The position numbers were made by a program, and so were the translations under genes. DNA of 64,000 bases from Brumimicrobium ulvae. GTDB lineage: Bacteria; Bacteroidota; Bacteroidia; Flavobacteriales_D; Crocinitomicaceae. The DNA is taken from positions 310,001 through 374,000 of the forward strand of contig NZ_CANNGT010000002.1 of assembly GCF_947504225.1 (NCBI RefSeq), read 5' to 3'. This document shows positions 43,938 to 53,381 of the stretch, one piece after another (position 1 is the stretch's first letter; each line of letters begins with the position of its first letter). The notes beneath the pieces were generated by a model. It saw only the letters and a program-made list of their open reading frames with translations, did not search any database and was not told the origin of the DNA.

Positions 43938-44816
43938 ATGAAGACTTTATTTTGGACACTATTTTGCTTTTGCGCTTTGAATAGCTATGCTAGTTCAACG
44001 CCAGATGTTAAGCTTGATGCAGAGCAAGAAGAACCAAAAATCAATCAGAAAGACGAGCAAGGAAGAAAGCAAGGACTTTGGATATTTTTAGGTAAAGATC
44101 AACCAGAAAAAGGATATCCAATGGAAGGAAAAATTGCTGAAGGTCCATTTGAAAATGATCGTAAACATGGTCGTTGGATCATGTACTACAACGATGGAGA
44201 AACGCCGAAGACAGAAGGAGAATACGTTAACAATAGACCCAATGGCGCCTTTATTAAATATCATCCTAACGGAAAAATCAAAGAAGAAGGAACTTTTAAT
44301 AAACGCGTTTATGCTGATTCCTTAAAAAGATATAATGAAGAAGGTGTTTTAATTTATGTAAGTAATCATGATGAGACAGGAAAAGAGTCTGGAACAGTAA
44401 AACATTTCCATGACAATGGTAACCCCGAATTTGTTTATGAAGCCGTGAATGGTGTTCCAACTGGAAAAGCAACAAGATATTGGCCGAATGGTGACATCAA
44501 GGAGGAAATCATTTATGGAGCAAACGGAATGGTCGAGGAAACCACTGGAGAAATCGCACGTGTAAACGCAGAGGTAACTGTAAAAAAACCAGGAAGCGAA
44601 AACGTAAAACTTCCACCCAAACCAAAAACAGATAGAAAGTTCAAACCAAACGGTTACAATAAAGTCTATAACGACGACAAAGAATTGTGGATGGAAGGAG
44701 AGTTCCACGACGGACTATTGAAAGATGGACGCTTGTATGTATATGACGAAGACGGTTTGTTATTCAAAGTCGAAGTATACAAAGACGGAAAGTACCACTC
44801 TGACGGACAACTATAA
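43938..44816 (+). CDS. MORN_2 repeat (YwqK-like) exported protein
   Basis: 292 residues with a signal peptide (MKTLFWTLFCFCALNSYASS). Several MORN_2-type repeats follow: GRKQGLWIFLGKD, GPFENDRKHGRWIMYYNDG, GEYVNNRPNGAFIKYHPNGKI, GVPTGKATRYWPNGDIKEE and a last GEFHDGLLKDGRLYVYDED. Databases often label such proteins YwqK family antitoxin, but nothing here indicates a toxin partner; a periplasmic or surface structural role is more likely. A strong terminator follows within 25 bases of the stop. Confidence 0.82.
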   Translation: MKTLFWTLFCFCALNSYASSTPDVKLDAEQEEPKINQKDEQGRKQGLWIFLGKDQPEKGYPMEGKIAEGPFENDRKHGRWIMYYNDGETPKTEGEYVNNRPNGAFIKYHPNGKIKEEGTFNKRVYADSLKRYNEEGVLIYVSNHDETGKESGTVKHFHDNGNPEFVYEAVNGVPTGKATRYWPNGDIKEEIIYGANGMVEETTGEIARVNAEVTVKKPGSENVKLPPKPKTDRKFKPNGYNKVYNDDKELWMEGEFHDGLLKDGRLYVYDEDGLLFKVEVYKDGKYHSDGQL

Positions 44817-44840
44817 AAAGCAATAGAAAAGATATTATTT

Positions 44841-44868
44841 AAGGGAATCTACGGGTTCCCTTTTTTTT
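44841..44868 (+). terminator. Rho-independent terminator after the MORN_2 gene
   Basis: AAGGGAA (44841-44847) pairs with TTCCCTT (44856-44862), and a run of eight further-extending T follows. It separates this gene from cysS. Confidence 0.85.
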
Positions 44869-44916
44869 GCATTAATTTTTGTAATTTCGCAAGTGTATTT
44901 TTCAAACCAAATATCC

Positions 44917-46395
44917 ATGAAATATAAAGAGAACAAACTTAAAATAAGCAACAGCCTAACAGGCGAAAAAGAAGTGTTTGAATCCATCTTAGATGGATTT
45001 GTTGGTCTTTATGTTTGTGGACCGACTGTATATAGTCATGTTCATCTAGGAAACTGCCGTACTTTTATTTCTTTTGATGTAATTTACCGTTATTTATTGC
45101 ACTTAGGTTATAAAGTGAGGTATGTGAGAAATATCACCGATGCTGGTCACCTCGAAAATGATGCAGAAGAAGGTGAAGATAAAATTGCAAAAAAAGCAAG
45201 ATTAGAACAGCTTGAACCAATGGAAATTGTTCAGCTTTACACTTTAGATTTTCATAAAGTTTTGAATCAATTTAATAATCTTCCACCAAATATTGAACCT
45301 ACTGCAACAGGACACATCATTGAGCAGATTGAAATGATTTTAGAGATCATAGATAATGGATTTGCATATGAATCTAATGGCTCTGTCTATTTTGATGTTG
45401 AGAAATACAACGAAAGCAATAACTATGGGGAACTTTCGAAACGAAAAATTGAAGATCTTGTTTCTGGAACACGTTCTTTAGAAGGGCAGGAAGAAAAAAA
45501 ATCTCCTCTTGATTTTGCTTTGTGGAAAGATGCAAAACCTGAACATATTATGAAATGGCCTTCTCCTTGGGGGCTTGGTTTCCCAGGATGGCACTTGGAG
45601 TGTTCTGCCATGAGTACAAAATACTTGGGAGAACAATTTGATATACATGGTGGGGGAATGGATCTAAAGTTTCCTCACCACGAATGTGAGATCGCACAAG
45701 GTACTGCAGCCAACGGGCAAAAACCGGTGAATTATTGGATGCACGCCAACATGCTGACCTTGAACGGGAAGAAAATGAGTAAATCGACAGGAAACACCTT
45801 GTTACCAGAAGAGTTGTTTTCTGGAGAAAACGAAGTGTTGGGTCGTGCCTACCATCCCATCGTTGTAAGGTTCTTTATGATGCAAGCACACTATGCAAGT
45901 GTATTAGACTTTAGCGCAGAAGCACTGAACGCATCTGAAAAAGGATTTACCCGTTTAATGGAAGCGGTAAAAATGATCAAAGAAGTAAAAACCAACGAAT
46001 CAACATCTTTTGATGTAGACGGATTGATTCAGAAGTTTTACGATGCAATGAATGATGACTTTAACACACCAATTTTAGTTGCTCATTTATTTGATGCCGC
46101 AAAATTTATTCAAGCTGTACAATCAGGTAAAGAAACGATTTCAGCTGCAGACCGAGAAAAACTTTCGGAGGCATTAAATGCTTTTGTATTTGATATACTT
46201 GGATTAACCGAGATTTCAGAAGACAATTCAGACAATGGTAGTTTAGATACAGTCATGGAGTTGGTACTTCAAATGCGTCAACAAGCCAGAGAAAATAAAG
46301 ATTGGACAACAGCCGATGCAATTCGTGATAAATTAAATGAGGCCAATATTGTTGTAAAAGACGAAAAAGATGGTGCAACATGGAAGATCCAATAG
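44917..46395 (+). CDS. cysS: Cysteinyl-tRNA synthetase
   Basis: Charges tRNA-Cys. 492 residues from ATG at 44917; a GTG at 44893 would lie within a few bases of the TAATTTCG promoter box and is rejected. Class I motifs: [12 protein letters not shown] (HIGH-type) and [11 protein letters not shown] (KMSKS). Zinc ligands are the Cys of LYVCGPT, Cys in LECSAM and the HHECE segment; GWHLECS and [13 protein letters not shown] are family-specific. The C-terminal anticodon domain ends [16 protein letters not shown]. The tRNA-fMet gene lies 180 bases downstream. Confidence 0.96.
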   Translation: MKYKENKLKISNSLTGEKEVFESILDGFVGLYVCGPTVYSHVHLGNCRTFISFDVIYRYLLHLGYKVRYVRNITDAGHLENDAEEGEDKIAKKARLEQLEPMEIVQLYTLDFHKVLNQFNNLPPNIEPTATGHIIEQIEMILEIIDNGFAYESNGSVYFDVEKYNESNNYGELSKRKIEDLVSGTRSLEGQEEKKSPLDFALWKDAKPEHIMKWPSPWGLGFPGWHLECSAMSTKYLGEQFDIHGGGMDLKFPHHECEIAQGTAANGQKPVNYWMHANMLTLNGKKMSKSTGNTLLPEELFSGENEVLGRAYHPIVVRFFMMQAHYASVLDFSAEALNASEKGFTRLMEAVKMIKEVKTNESTSFDVDGLIQKFYDAMNDDFNTPILVAHLFDAAKFIQAVQSGKETISAADREKLSEALNAFVFDILGLTEISEDNSDNGSLDTVMELVLQMRQQARENKDWTTADAIRDKLNEANIVVKDEKDGATWKIQ

Positions 46396-46476
46396 AATCA
46401 GAAAGATTTACCTAGAGTTAAACCTTTGAATTGTTGATTTTTAAGGATTATTTGCAAATTATTCTTTTTAAAAGTT

Positions 46477-46505
46477 TTGAATTCGATAAATAGTCCGTAT
46501 ATTTG
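46477..46505 (+). promoter_or_regulatory. Consensus promoter of the tRNA gene
   Basis: TTG (46477-46479), 18 bases, TATATTTG (46498-46505) matches the Bacteroidota promoter. It stands 69 bases before the tRNA 5' end, leaving a short precursor leader. Confidence 0.6.
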
Positions 46506-46574
46506 CAACCCATTTGGATACGGAAAGCGCAACGCAATAGCGCCAAAATTAGATAAAATTACATAAAGATATAT

Positions 46575-48250
<1,676 letters not shown>

Positions 48251-48251
48251 T

Positions 48252-48407
48252 TTAGTCTTGTTTTAATTGTTCGTATAATATTTCACATAGTATATCAAGC
48301 GAAGCTTGAATCTCCATTGCCTCCTCATCTGTCAAACCTTTTGATGAAAGGGCATTTTTAATTTTTTCGATTGAAATAAGTTTTCTCTCGTCATCTTTTC
48401 CAAACAT
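48252..48407 (-). CDS. 51-residue protein preceding the recombinase gene
   Basis: Reads MFGKDDERKLISIEKIKNAL... to the C-terminal ILYEQLKQD; its stop TAA is separated from the recombinase ATG by one base. The composition (Lys, Glu, Ile, Leu) predicts two amphipathic helices and no signal peptide or membrane segment. The position suggests translational coupling with the recombinase and perhaps a regulatory or directionality role; that is a guess. No family is recognised. Confidence 0.55.
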   Translation of the reverse strand: MFGKDDERKLISIEKIKNALSSKGLTDEEAMEIQASLDILCEILYEQLKQD

Positions 48408-48414
48408 GGTTGGT

Positions 48415-48450
48415 CACCACTCATTTCCTCGTGTTATTTTTCGAGTGGTG
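48415..48450. promoter_or_regulatory. Inverted repeat upstream of the recombinase unit
   Basis: CACCACTC (48415-48422) and GAGTGGTG (48443-48450) are perfect 8-base arms around 20 bases, 8 bases before the ATG of the 51-codon gene. This may be an operator or a recombinase binding site. Confidence 0.4.
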
Positions 48451-48545
48451 AGGATTATTCTTTTAGAGTCACTCTGGACTTCTGGTTCAAATCTATAAAG
48501 AACTGAAAACCAGGACAAATCTATGTTTAGATGATATTTATTATT

Positions 48546-48713
48546 ATGAACATCCAAGACATAGACGATAAATTAAAAGTGCTTCAAACGAAGCTTTCAG
48601 TGAGCGATAACAGCGATGAGGTAGCTAGTATTCAAAAGAAAATCAAAGTGTTAAAGCTCAAAAGAGAAGTTGAAACAATCAAACAGCGTATTGACCAATT
48701 GGAGTCTCGTTAA
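48546..48713 (+). CDS. Small coiled-coil protein
   Basis: 55 residues from ATG at 48546. Nearly all of it is predicted coiled coil with a high Lys/Glu/Leu/Ile content (MNIQDIDDKLKVLQTKL near the start, IKQRIDQLESR at the end). It has no recognised family, signal or membrane segment. It converges on the next small gene; the two overlap by four bases in a TTAA palindrome that supplies both stop codons. Such small helical proteins are frequent cargo of integrated elements. Confidence 0.5.
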   Translation: MNIQDIDDKLKVLQTKLSVSDNSDEVASIQKKIKVLKLKREVETIKQRIDQLESR

Positions 48714-48892
48714 GCTTCTTCCCGTACGTTGTTGTACTGTTCAACTGCTTCAAAAATTCGATGTAGTTGACAATTATCTCTCAAATTGATATACTCTTGC
48801 ATCATTGTATCCTCGTCATACCGTGCAGCTTCTTCATACGTGGTTGATAGATAAATCGTCATTATTTCTCTTAAGTGCTCATTATTAAACAT
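48710..48892 (-). CDS. Small uncharacterised acidic protein
   Basis: 60 residues, acidic and helical (TIYLSTTYEEAARYDEDTMM and QLHRIFEAVEQYNN are typical stretches). No family, signal or membrane segment is evident. It shares its stop region with the convergent coiled-coil gene. The 235 bases upstream, to the next gene, show nothing I recognise. It could be a small regulatory protein of the element. Confidence 0.5.
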   Translation of the reverse strand: MFNNEHLREIMTIYLSTTYEEAARYDEDTMMQEYINLRDNCQLHRIFEAVEQYNNVREEA

Positions 48893-49127
48893 GGCTTTTA
48901 TTTTTTAGTGAAAATTTTCCCAAAATTTTTTTCGGACATCTTCGTGTTGTTATTATTCAATCAATTATTCACCCATCTGGGTAATAGTTTAGAATTTCTG
49001 TCAAAATCCATTATCAATGAAGGGAGGGGTCCAATTGGAATCCGCTATATGAGCCAGAATCCATGATTTTGGAACACCACCTTCCCAGCATTAAGGGGGG
49101 TGACAGCGGACATTTGGGAGTTTATAG

Positions 49128-50147
49128 CTATTCATACTGTGATATTATTTCATTCTTCCAGTTGGAATCAATGACCATGAATTTGCTTCTATCAAATTGG
49201 CGTTGCTCAGTTGTTGTGGTTGTTTCACCGTAAATTGAAATCTTAAGTTTTTCTTCAATTCCTTGGAACCCCATGCTTACCAGTTTTCTTCCAGTAGCCT
49301 TTTGGAACTGCTTCGCAACTTCGTAAGGGTTGGACATCCCTATTTCATTTTGAATTCTCTGTAGCTCCTTCATTTCATTGGAAGTATCATCTGCATACTC
49401 AAGCTCATCGACAGTTGGAATATGCTCCGCATTGTCTTTAGTTGGAGGTGTAATATTCGAAGGAGTATCATCATCAATTTCAAATAAATCATTAATAGCA
49501 TCATCTAGTGTTTTTTCACTTTTATCTACACTAGTTTCAGCACTTGTATCATCAACTGTTTCTCCACTTGTCTCAGAACTTGTCTTATCACTAGTTTCAC
49601 TGTGGGGTATTTCAGGTGTTTCTTCTGGAACATCATCACCATCCAATGGAACATCTCTATCCTCATTTTCCTTACCGTTCTCTTCAATTAGAACCTCAGC
49701 ATCTTCTTTTGGACTCCTGTTCTTTTCTTTGGACTCCTGTTCCAACTTCTTCTCCAACCATTCCTCCAAAGGTGTCTTTCCTTCTTCAAAGCTTTTAGTT
49801 AGTTCTTCCAAGGTCTTGAGTGTAGATTTATACTCTTTTTGCAGTTCGTCAATCAACTCAACTGGTATAGCCTGTAATCGTCTCAACTCATTTTGGTAGC
49901 CATTGGTTAATATCCAAGGTTTATCCAGAAGAAGTTTGATTTTCTTTTTGACCGTTTTTTCATTTATTCCAGCAACTATACTCAAATACTTGTTTGAGCC
50001 TTTGAAGCACTTGTCTGGAGAGTTTTGTGTGAAACTGTTGATAACAGCATAGATTTTCAATGCATACGGGTCGATAAGTTTTGTTGCCATTAGTTCATTG
50101 GGCACCTTAAAGAATCGCTCAGTCGTTTTCTTTTTGTCATCCATCAT
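49128..50147 (-). CDS. HTH protein, replication-initiator-like, with repetitive acidic centre
   Basis: 339 residues in three parts. About 8-90 is a winged-helix-like region (FFKVPNELMATKLIDPYALK, FKGSNKYLSIVAGINEKTVK with the HTH, KKIKLLLDKPWI) resembling HTH_36 or the N-terminus of RepA-type initiators. About 120-250 is disordered and acidic, with degenerate repeats built on SETS, KTSSETS and ETSVDKS. About 260-339 is a compact C-terminal part (NPYEVAKQFQKATGRKLVSMGF). It could start replication of the element or regulate it; no iteron array is visible beside it, so replication is unproven. Confidence 0.6.
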   Translation of the reverse strand: MMDDKKKTTERFFKVPNELMATKLIDPYALKIYAVINSFTQNSPDKCFKGSNKYLSIVAGINEKTVKKKIKLLLDKPWILTNGYQNELRRLQAIPVELIDELQKEYKSTLKTLEELTKSFEEGKTPLEEWLEKKLEQESKEKNRSPKEDAEVLIEENGKENEDRDVPLDGDDVPEETPEIPHSETSDKTSSETSGETVDDTSAETSVDKSEKTLDDAINDLFEIDDDTPSNITPPTKDNAEHIPTVDELEYADDTSNEMKELQRIQNEIGMSNPYEVAKQFQKATGRKLVSMGFQGIEEKLKISIYGETTTTTEQRQFDRSKFMVIDSNWKNEIISQYE

Positions 50148-50473
50148 TCTTGTTTAGAAATTTTAAAATCACATCCCAACACATTAAAGCGTGTTAAGTT
50201 GCACGAGAATTTTTCTCGATTTAGGCCACAAAGGGACCTTTGAGCCAATCCAATGACTCCCATGAATGGTTACTGATGTTTATTGGTGCTGTACGAATGC
50301 TTTAGTTAACAGCATTCATGTTGCTTGGTGAAACAACTTACCCCCAAAATAACCGAAGAACGTTTCTGAATGCAAGGCTTTTTTCATTTTTTTTCAAATT
50401 ATTTTTATTAGTGCTTAAATTTTAATATCAAAAACTATCGTAAAATGATAGCTTTTTGTTAAATTCAGCGATT
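50148..50473. other. Divergent control region before the restriction operon
   Basis: 326 bases without a gene. It holds a short hairpin CGAGAA-TTT-TTCTCG (50204-50218), a GAATGCT/AGCATTC inversion with a 9-base loop (50295-50317) and the operator-like dyad at 50435. It must supply promoters for both the HTH/Rep-like gene and the XRE-hsdM operon. Confidence 0.5.
50435..50451. promoter_or_regulatory. Operator-like dyad before the XRE gene
   Basis: CTATC-GTAAAAT-GATAG (arms 50435-50439 and 50447-50451) lies 22 bases upstream of the XRE ATG and next to TAGCTTTTTG, a loose -7 element. Binding by the XRE protein encoded just downstream is the simplest inference. Confidence 0.45.
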
Positions 50474-50701
50474 ATGAAAAATCAAAACGACAAGCACTTT
50501 AATCGGATTAAAGAAGTCTTGAAGGAAAAGGGAGTAAAAGCCAATTGGCTTGCTGAAAAAATGGGCAAAAGTTATCCAACTATGATTGCATATACTTCCA
50601 ATTCGAGACAGCCAAGTATTGAAGTGTTATACCAAATAGCAGAATTGCTACAGGTAAGTGTGAAGGATTTATTGATTGACAACAAAGAATTAGAAAAATA
50701 A
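50474..50701 (+). CDS. XRE-type transcriptional regulator of the restriction operon
   Basis: 75 residues from ATG at 50474; an in-frame TTG lies 18 bases upstream. A single Cro/C1-type helix-turn-helix fills the protein: RIKEVLKEKGVKANWLAEKM, SYPTMIAYTSNSRQPSIEVL and YQIAELLQVSVKDLL. Its stop is two bases before the hsdM ATG, so it is part of the operon. It resembles the controller proteins of restriction systems, which delay nuclease expression until methylase is made. The dyad at 50435 is its probable site. Confidence 0.85.
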   Translation: MKNQNDKHFNRIKEVLKEKGVKANWLAEKMGKSYPTMIAYTSNSRQPSIEVLYQIAELLQVSVKDLLIDNKELEK

Positions 50702-50703
50702 AT

Positions 50704-52452
50704 ATGACAAGTGTTAAAGAATCAGCGAATTTTATCTGGTCAATAGCTGACCTACTTCGTGGTGATTACAAACAAAGTGATTATGGGAAGGTAGTACTTC
50801 CATTCACGGTTTTGAGGAGATTGGATTGTGTGTTGGAGAGCACCAAAGATGAGGTACTCAAGAAAGCTGAACAAGTGAAGTCCATGAATATCCAAAACTT
50901 GGACCCTATTCTCAATAAGGTTTCTGGATACAATTTCCACAATAGAAGTAAGTTCACCTTCGATAAGTTGGTGGCTGACCCAAACAACATTGCTGCAAAC
51001 TTGAGAAACTATATCAATGGTTTTTCTGAGGATGCACGTGAGATTATTGAACAGTTTGAGTTCGACAATCAAATCACCAAGCTGGATGACAATAACTTGT
51101 TGTTCATGGTGCTCAAACGCTTCCAAGAAGTGGACCTACACCCCTCTAAGATTTCAAGTATGGATATGGGGTACATGTTCGAAGAGATAATCAGAAAATT
51201 CGCAGAACTATCCAATGAAACAGCTGGGGAGCACTTTACACCACGTGAAGTAATTAAACTGATGGTGAACTTGCTCTTCATGGATGACCGTGATGCGCTC
51301 ACCAAAAAAGGTGTTGTGAAGACCATCTTTGATTGTTGTGCTGGTACGGGTGGAATGTTGTCTGTAGCTGAGGAATATCTCCAAGAGCTCAACCCAGATG
51401 CTCGACTGGAGTTGTTTGGACAGGAGTTGAACCCAGAGTCTTATGCTATTTGTAAATCGGATATGTTGATTAAAGGACAGAATCCTTCCAACATCAAAAG
51501 AGCAAACAGTCTAAAGCGAAAAGAGAGTGAAAAGCAAAAGCCCGACCAGTTCATTGGTCAGAAGTTTGATTACCTCATCACCAACCCACCATTTGGAGTG
51601 AAATGGAAAAAGGTGCAAAAGGAAGTGGTTGAAGAACATGAGGAACTTGGATTCGGTGGTCGTTATGGTGCTGGTCTTCCATCCGTGAGTGATGGTTCTT
51701 TCTTGTTTCTCATGAATCTTATGAGTAAAATGAAAACCAAAGAGCAAGGTGGTTCTCGTTTGGCAATTGTATTTAACGGTTCTCCATTGTTCTCTGGCTC
51801 TCCTAGTTCAAAAAAGAACGAGAGCAGTATAAGACAGTGGATTATTGAAAATGACCTCTTAGAAGCCATTGTAGCGCTTCCAAATCAATTGTTCTACAAT
51901 ACAGGTATTAGCACCTATGTTTGGGTGATAAGCAATCATAAACCCGTGGAGAGAAAAGGCAAGGTCCAACTCATCAATGCTGTGGATTTCTTCCAGAAAA
52001 TGAGTAAATCATTGGGTGATAAGCGAAATGAACTGAGCGACCAGCATATTGAGGACATCACCAAAATCTATGGTTCATTTGAAGAAGGTCAATACAGTAA
52101 GATTTTCGATAATGAGGACTTTGGATATCACAAAGTAACGGTAGAACGACCATTGAAAGAAAATGGAGAAGTAGTCACGGATAAAAAAGGAAATCCCAAG
52201 CCAGATAGTTCACTGAGAGATACTGAAAACATACCACTCAAGGAAGATATCAATGAGTACATGGAGAGAGAGGTCCTACCACATGTTCCAGATGCGTGGG
52301 TGGATGAAAAGAAGACTTTGATAGGATATGAAATCAACTTCACGAAGTATTTCTACGAATATAAACCGTTGAGGTCATTGGATGAGATTCGTGCGGACAT
52401 CCTCCAATTGGAAGAAGAAACAGATGGTCTAATTAAAGAAGTTATATCATGA
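50704..52452 (+). CDS. hsdM: Type I restriction-modification methyltransferase subunit
   Basis: N6-adenine methyltransferase subunit; with HsdS it methylates, and with HsdR it forms the restriction complex. The 582 residues have an N-terminal HsdM helical domain (SANFIWSIADLLRGDYK), the EHFTPREVIKLMVNLLF block (about 176-192), SAM motif I CCAGTGG (211-217) and the catalytic NPPF (294-297). The C-terminal region is long and lysine-rich. It overlaps the next gene by 4 bases (ATGA). The catalytic motif is intact, so an active enzyme is expected. Confidence 0.95.
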   Translation: MTSVKESANFIWSIADLLRGDYKQSDYGKVVLPFTVLRRLDCVLESTKDEVLKKAEQVKSMNIQNLDPILNKVSGYNFHNRSKFTFDKLVADPNNIAANLRNYINGFSEDAREIIEQFEFDNQITKLDDNNLLFMVLKRFQEVDLHPSKISSMDMGYMFEEIIRKFAELSNETAGEHFTPREVIKLMVNLLFMDDRDALTKKGVVKTIFDCCAGTGGMLSVAEEYLQELNPDARLELFGQELNPESYAICKSDMLIKGQNPSNIKRANSLKRKESEKQKPDQFIGQKFDYLITNPPFGVKWKKVQKEVVEEHEELGFGGRYGAGLPSVSDGSFLFLMNLMSKMKTKEQGGSRLAIVFNGSPLFSGSPSSKKNESSIRQWIIENDLLEAIVALPNQLFYNTGISTYVWVISNHKPVERKGKVQLINAVDFFQKMSKSLGDKRNELSDQHIEDITKIYGSFEEGQYSKIFDNEDFGYHKVTVERPLKENGEVVTDKKGNPKPDSSLRDTENIPLKEDINEYMEREVLPHVPDAWVDEKKTLIGYEINFTKYFYEYKPLRSLDEIRADILQLEEETDGLIKEVIS

Positions 52453-53381
52453 CACAGACATTAGCAACACTAAAGAAAATTGATTTAAGGTCCTTTTGGT
52501 CTCATGAGGCTCTCGACTTCACGCAGTGGCTATCCAAAGAGGAAAACATTCAGTTATTGAGTGATGAAATTGGTATTTCATTGATTGATGTAAGACCAGA
52601 AGAGGCGATTGGAAGATACAATGTTGACCTTGTTGCCATTGATGAAGATTCTGGTAAGAAAATCATCATTGAGAACCAACTTGAATATACGGACCATAAG
52701 CATCTGGGGCAAATCATTACTTATGCTTCTGGCTATAATGCAAGCATCATTATATGGATTGTAAAGGATGTGCGTGAAGAGCACCAAAAGGCAATTGAAT
52801 GGCTGAACAACAATACCTCATCCAACCTTAGTTTCTTTTTGATACGGATGGAGTTGTGGCAAATTGGTGACTCACCTTATGCACCCAAATTTCATATCGT
52901 GGTTGAACCAAATGATTGGGCGAAAGAGATTCAGCAAAGTCATGGAGAATCTAAGGAATTGACAGAGACGAAATTAACACAGCTTGAATTTTGGCAACAG
53001 TTCATTGACTACACCAAGGAACACAACACTTCATTAAGAATTGGACGTAAAGCTAGAGCTCAACACTGGTACAATATCAGCTTTGGGACTTCTGATGCTC
53101 ACATTTCACTCACGGTTTCTACACGAGAAAATCTTATGGCCTGTAGCATCTACATTCCTAAGTCGCAAGAACTCTATCAAAAGTTTGAATCCAGCAGAGA
53201 ATTGATTCAATCCAATATTGATATTGACCTCGAGTGGATGGCCTTGGATGGTAAGCTTGCATCTCGCATCAAGGCAGAACGTGCAGCGGATATTGGTGAC
53301 GAAGAAAAATGGCCAGAGTACTTCTCATGGTTAATGAAAACGGCCGAACAAATGGCAAAAGAATTTGGAAAGCACTTATGA
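52449..53381 (+). CDS. DUF4268 protein with PD-(D/E)XK-like N-domain
   Basis: 310 residues. The N-terminal half resembles a restriction-nuclease-like fold: EEAIGRYNVDLVAIDEDSG, then KKIIIENQLEYTDHKHLGQI (about 50-90), with an Asp and an ExQ in place of ExK, followed by ASIIIWIVKDVREEH. The C-terminal half (about 165-305) matches DUF4268 (LEFWQQFIDYTKEHN..., SRELIQSNIDIDLEWM). It sits between hsdM and hsdS with ATGA overlaps on both sides, so it is a fixed part of the operon rather than a passenger. Its activity is unknown. Confidence 0.75.
   Translation: MTQTLATLKKIDLRSFWSHEALDFTQWLSKEENIQLLSDEIGISLIDVRPEEAIGRYNVDLVAIDEDSGKKIIIENQLEYTDHKHLGQIITYASGYNASIIIWIVKDVREEHQKAIEWLNNNTSSNLSFFLIRMELWQIGDSPYAPKFHIVVEPNDWAKEIQQSHGESKELTETKLTQLEFWQQFIDYTKEHNTSLRIGRKARAQHWYNISFGTSDAHISLTVSTRENLMACSIYIPKSQELYQKFESSRELIQSNIDIDLEWMALDGKLASRIKAERAADIGDEEKWPEYFSWLMKTAEQMAKEFGKHL

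Noticed and set aside
43938-44816. YwqK antitoxin of a toxin-antitoxin pair
   Set aside because: Although MORN_2 proteins are often so named, this one is exported and has no toxin gene beside it.
49378-49899. Plus-strand 173-codon Ser-rich frame
   Set aside because: It is the shadow of the SETS repeats of the HTH/Rep-like gene on the other strand.
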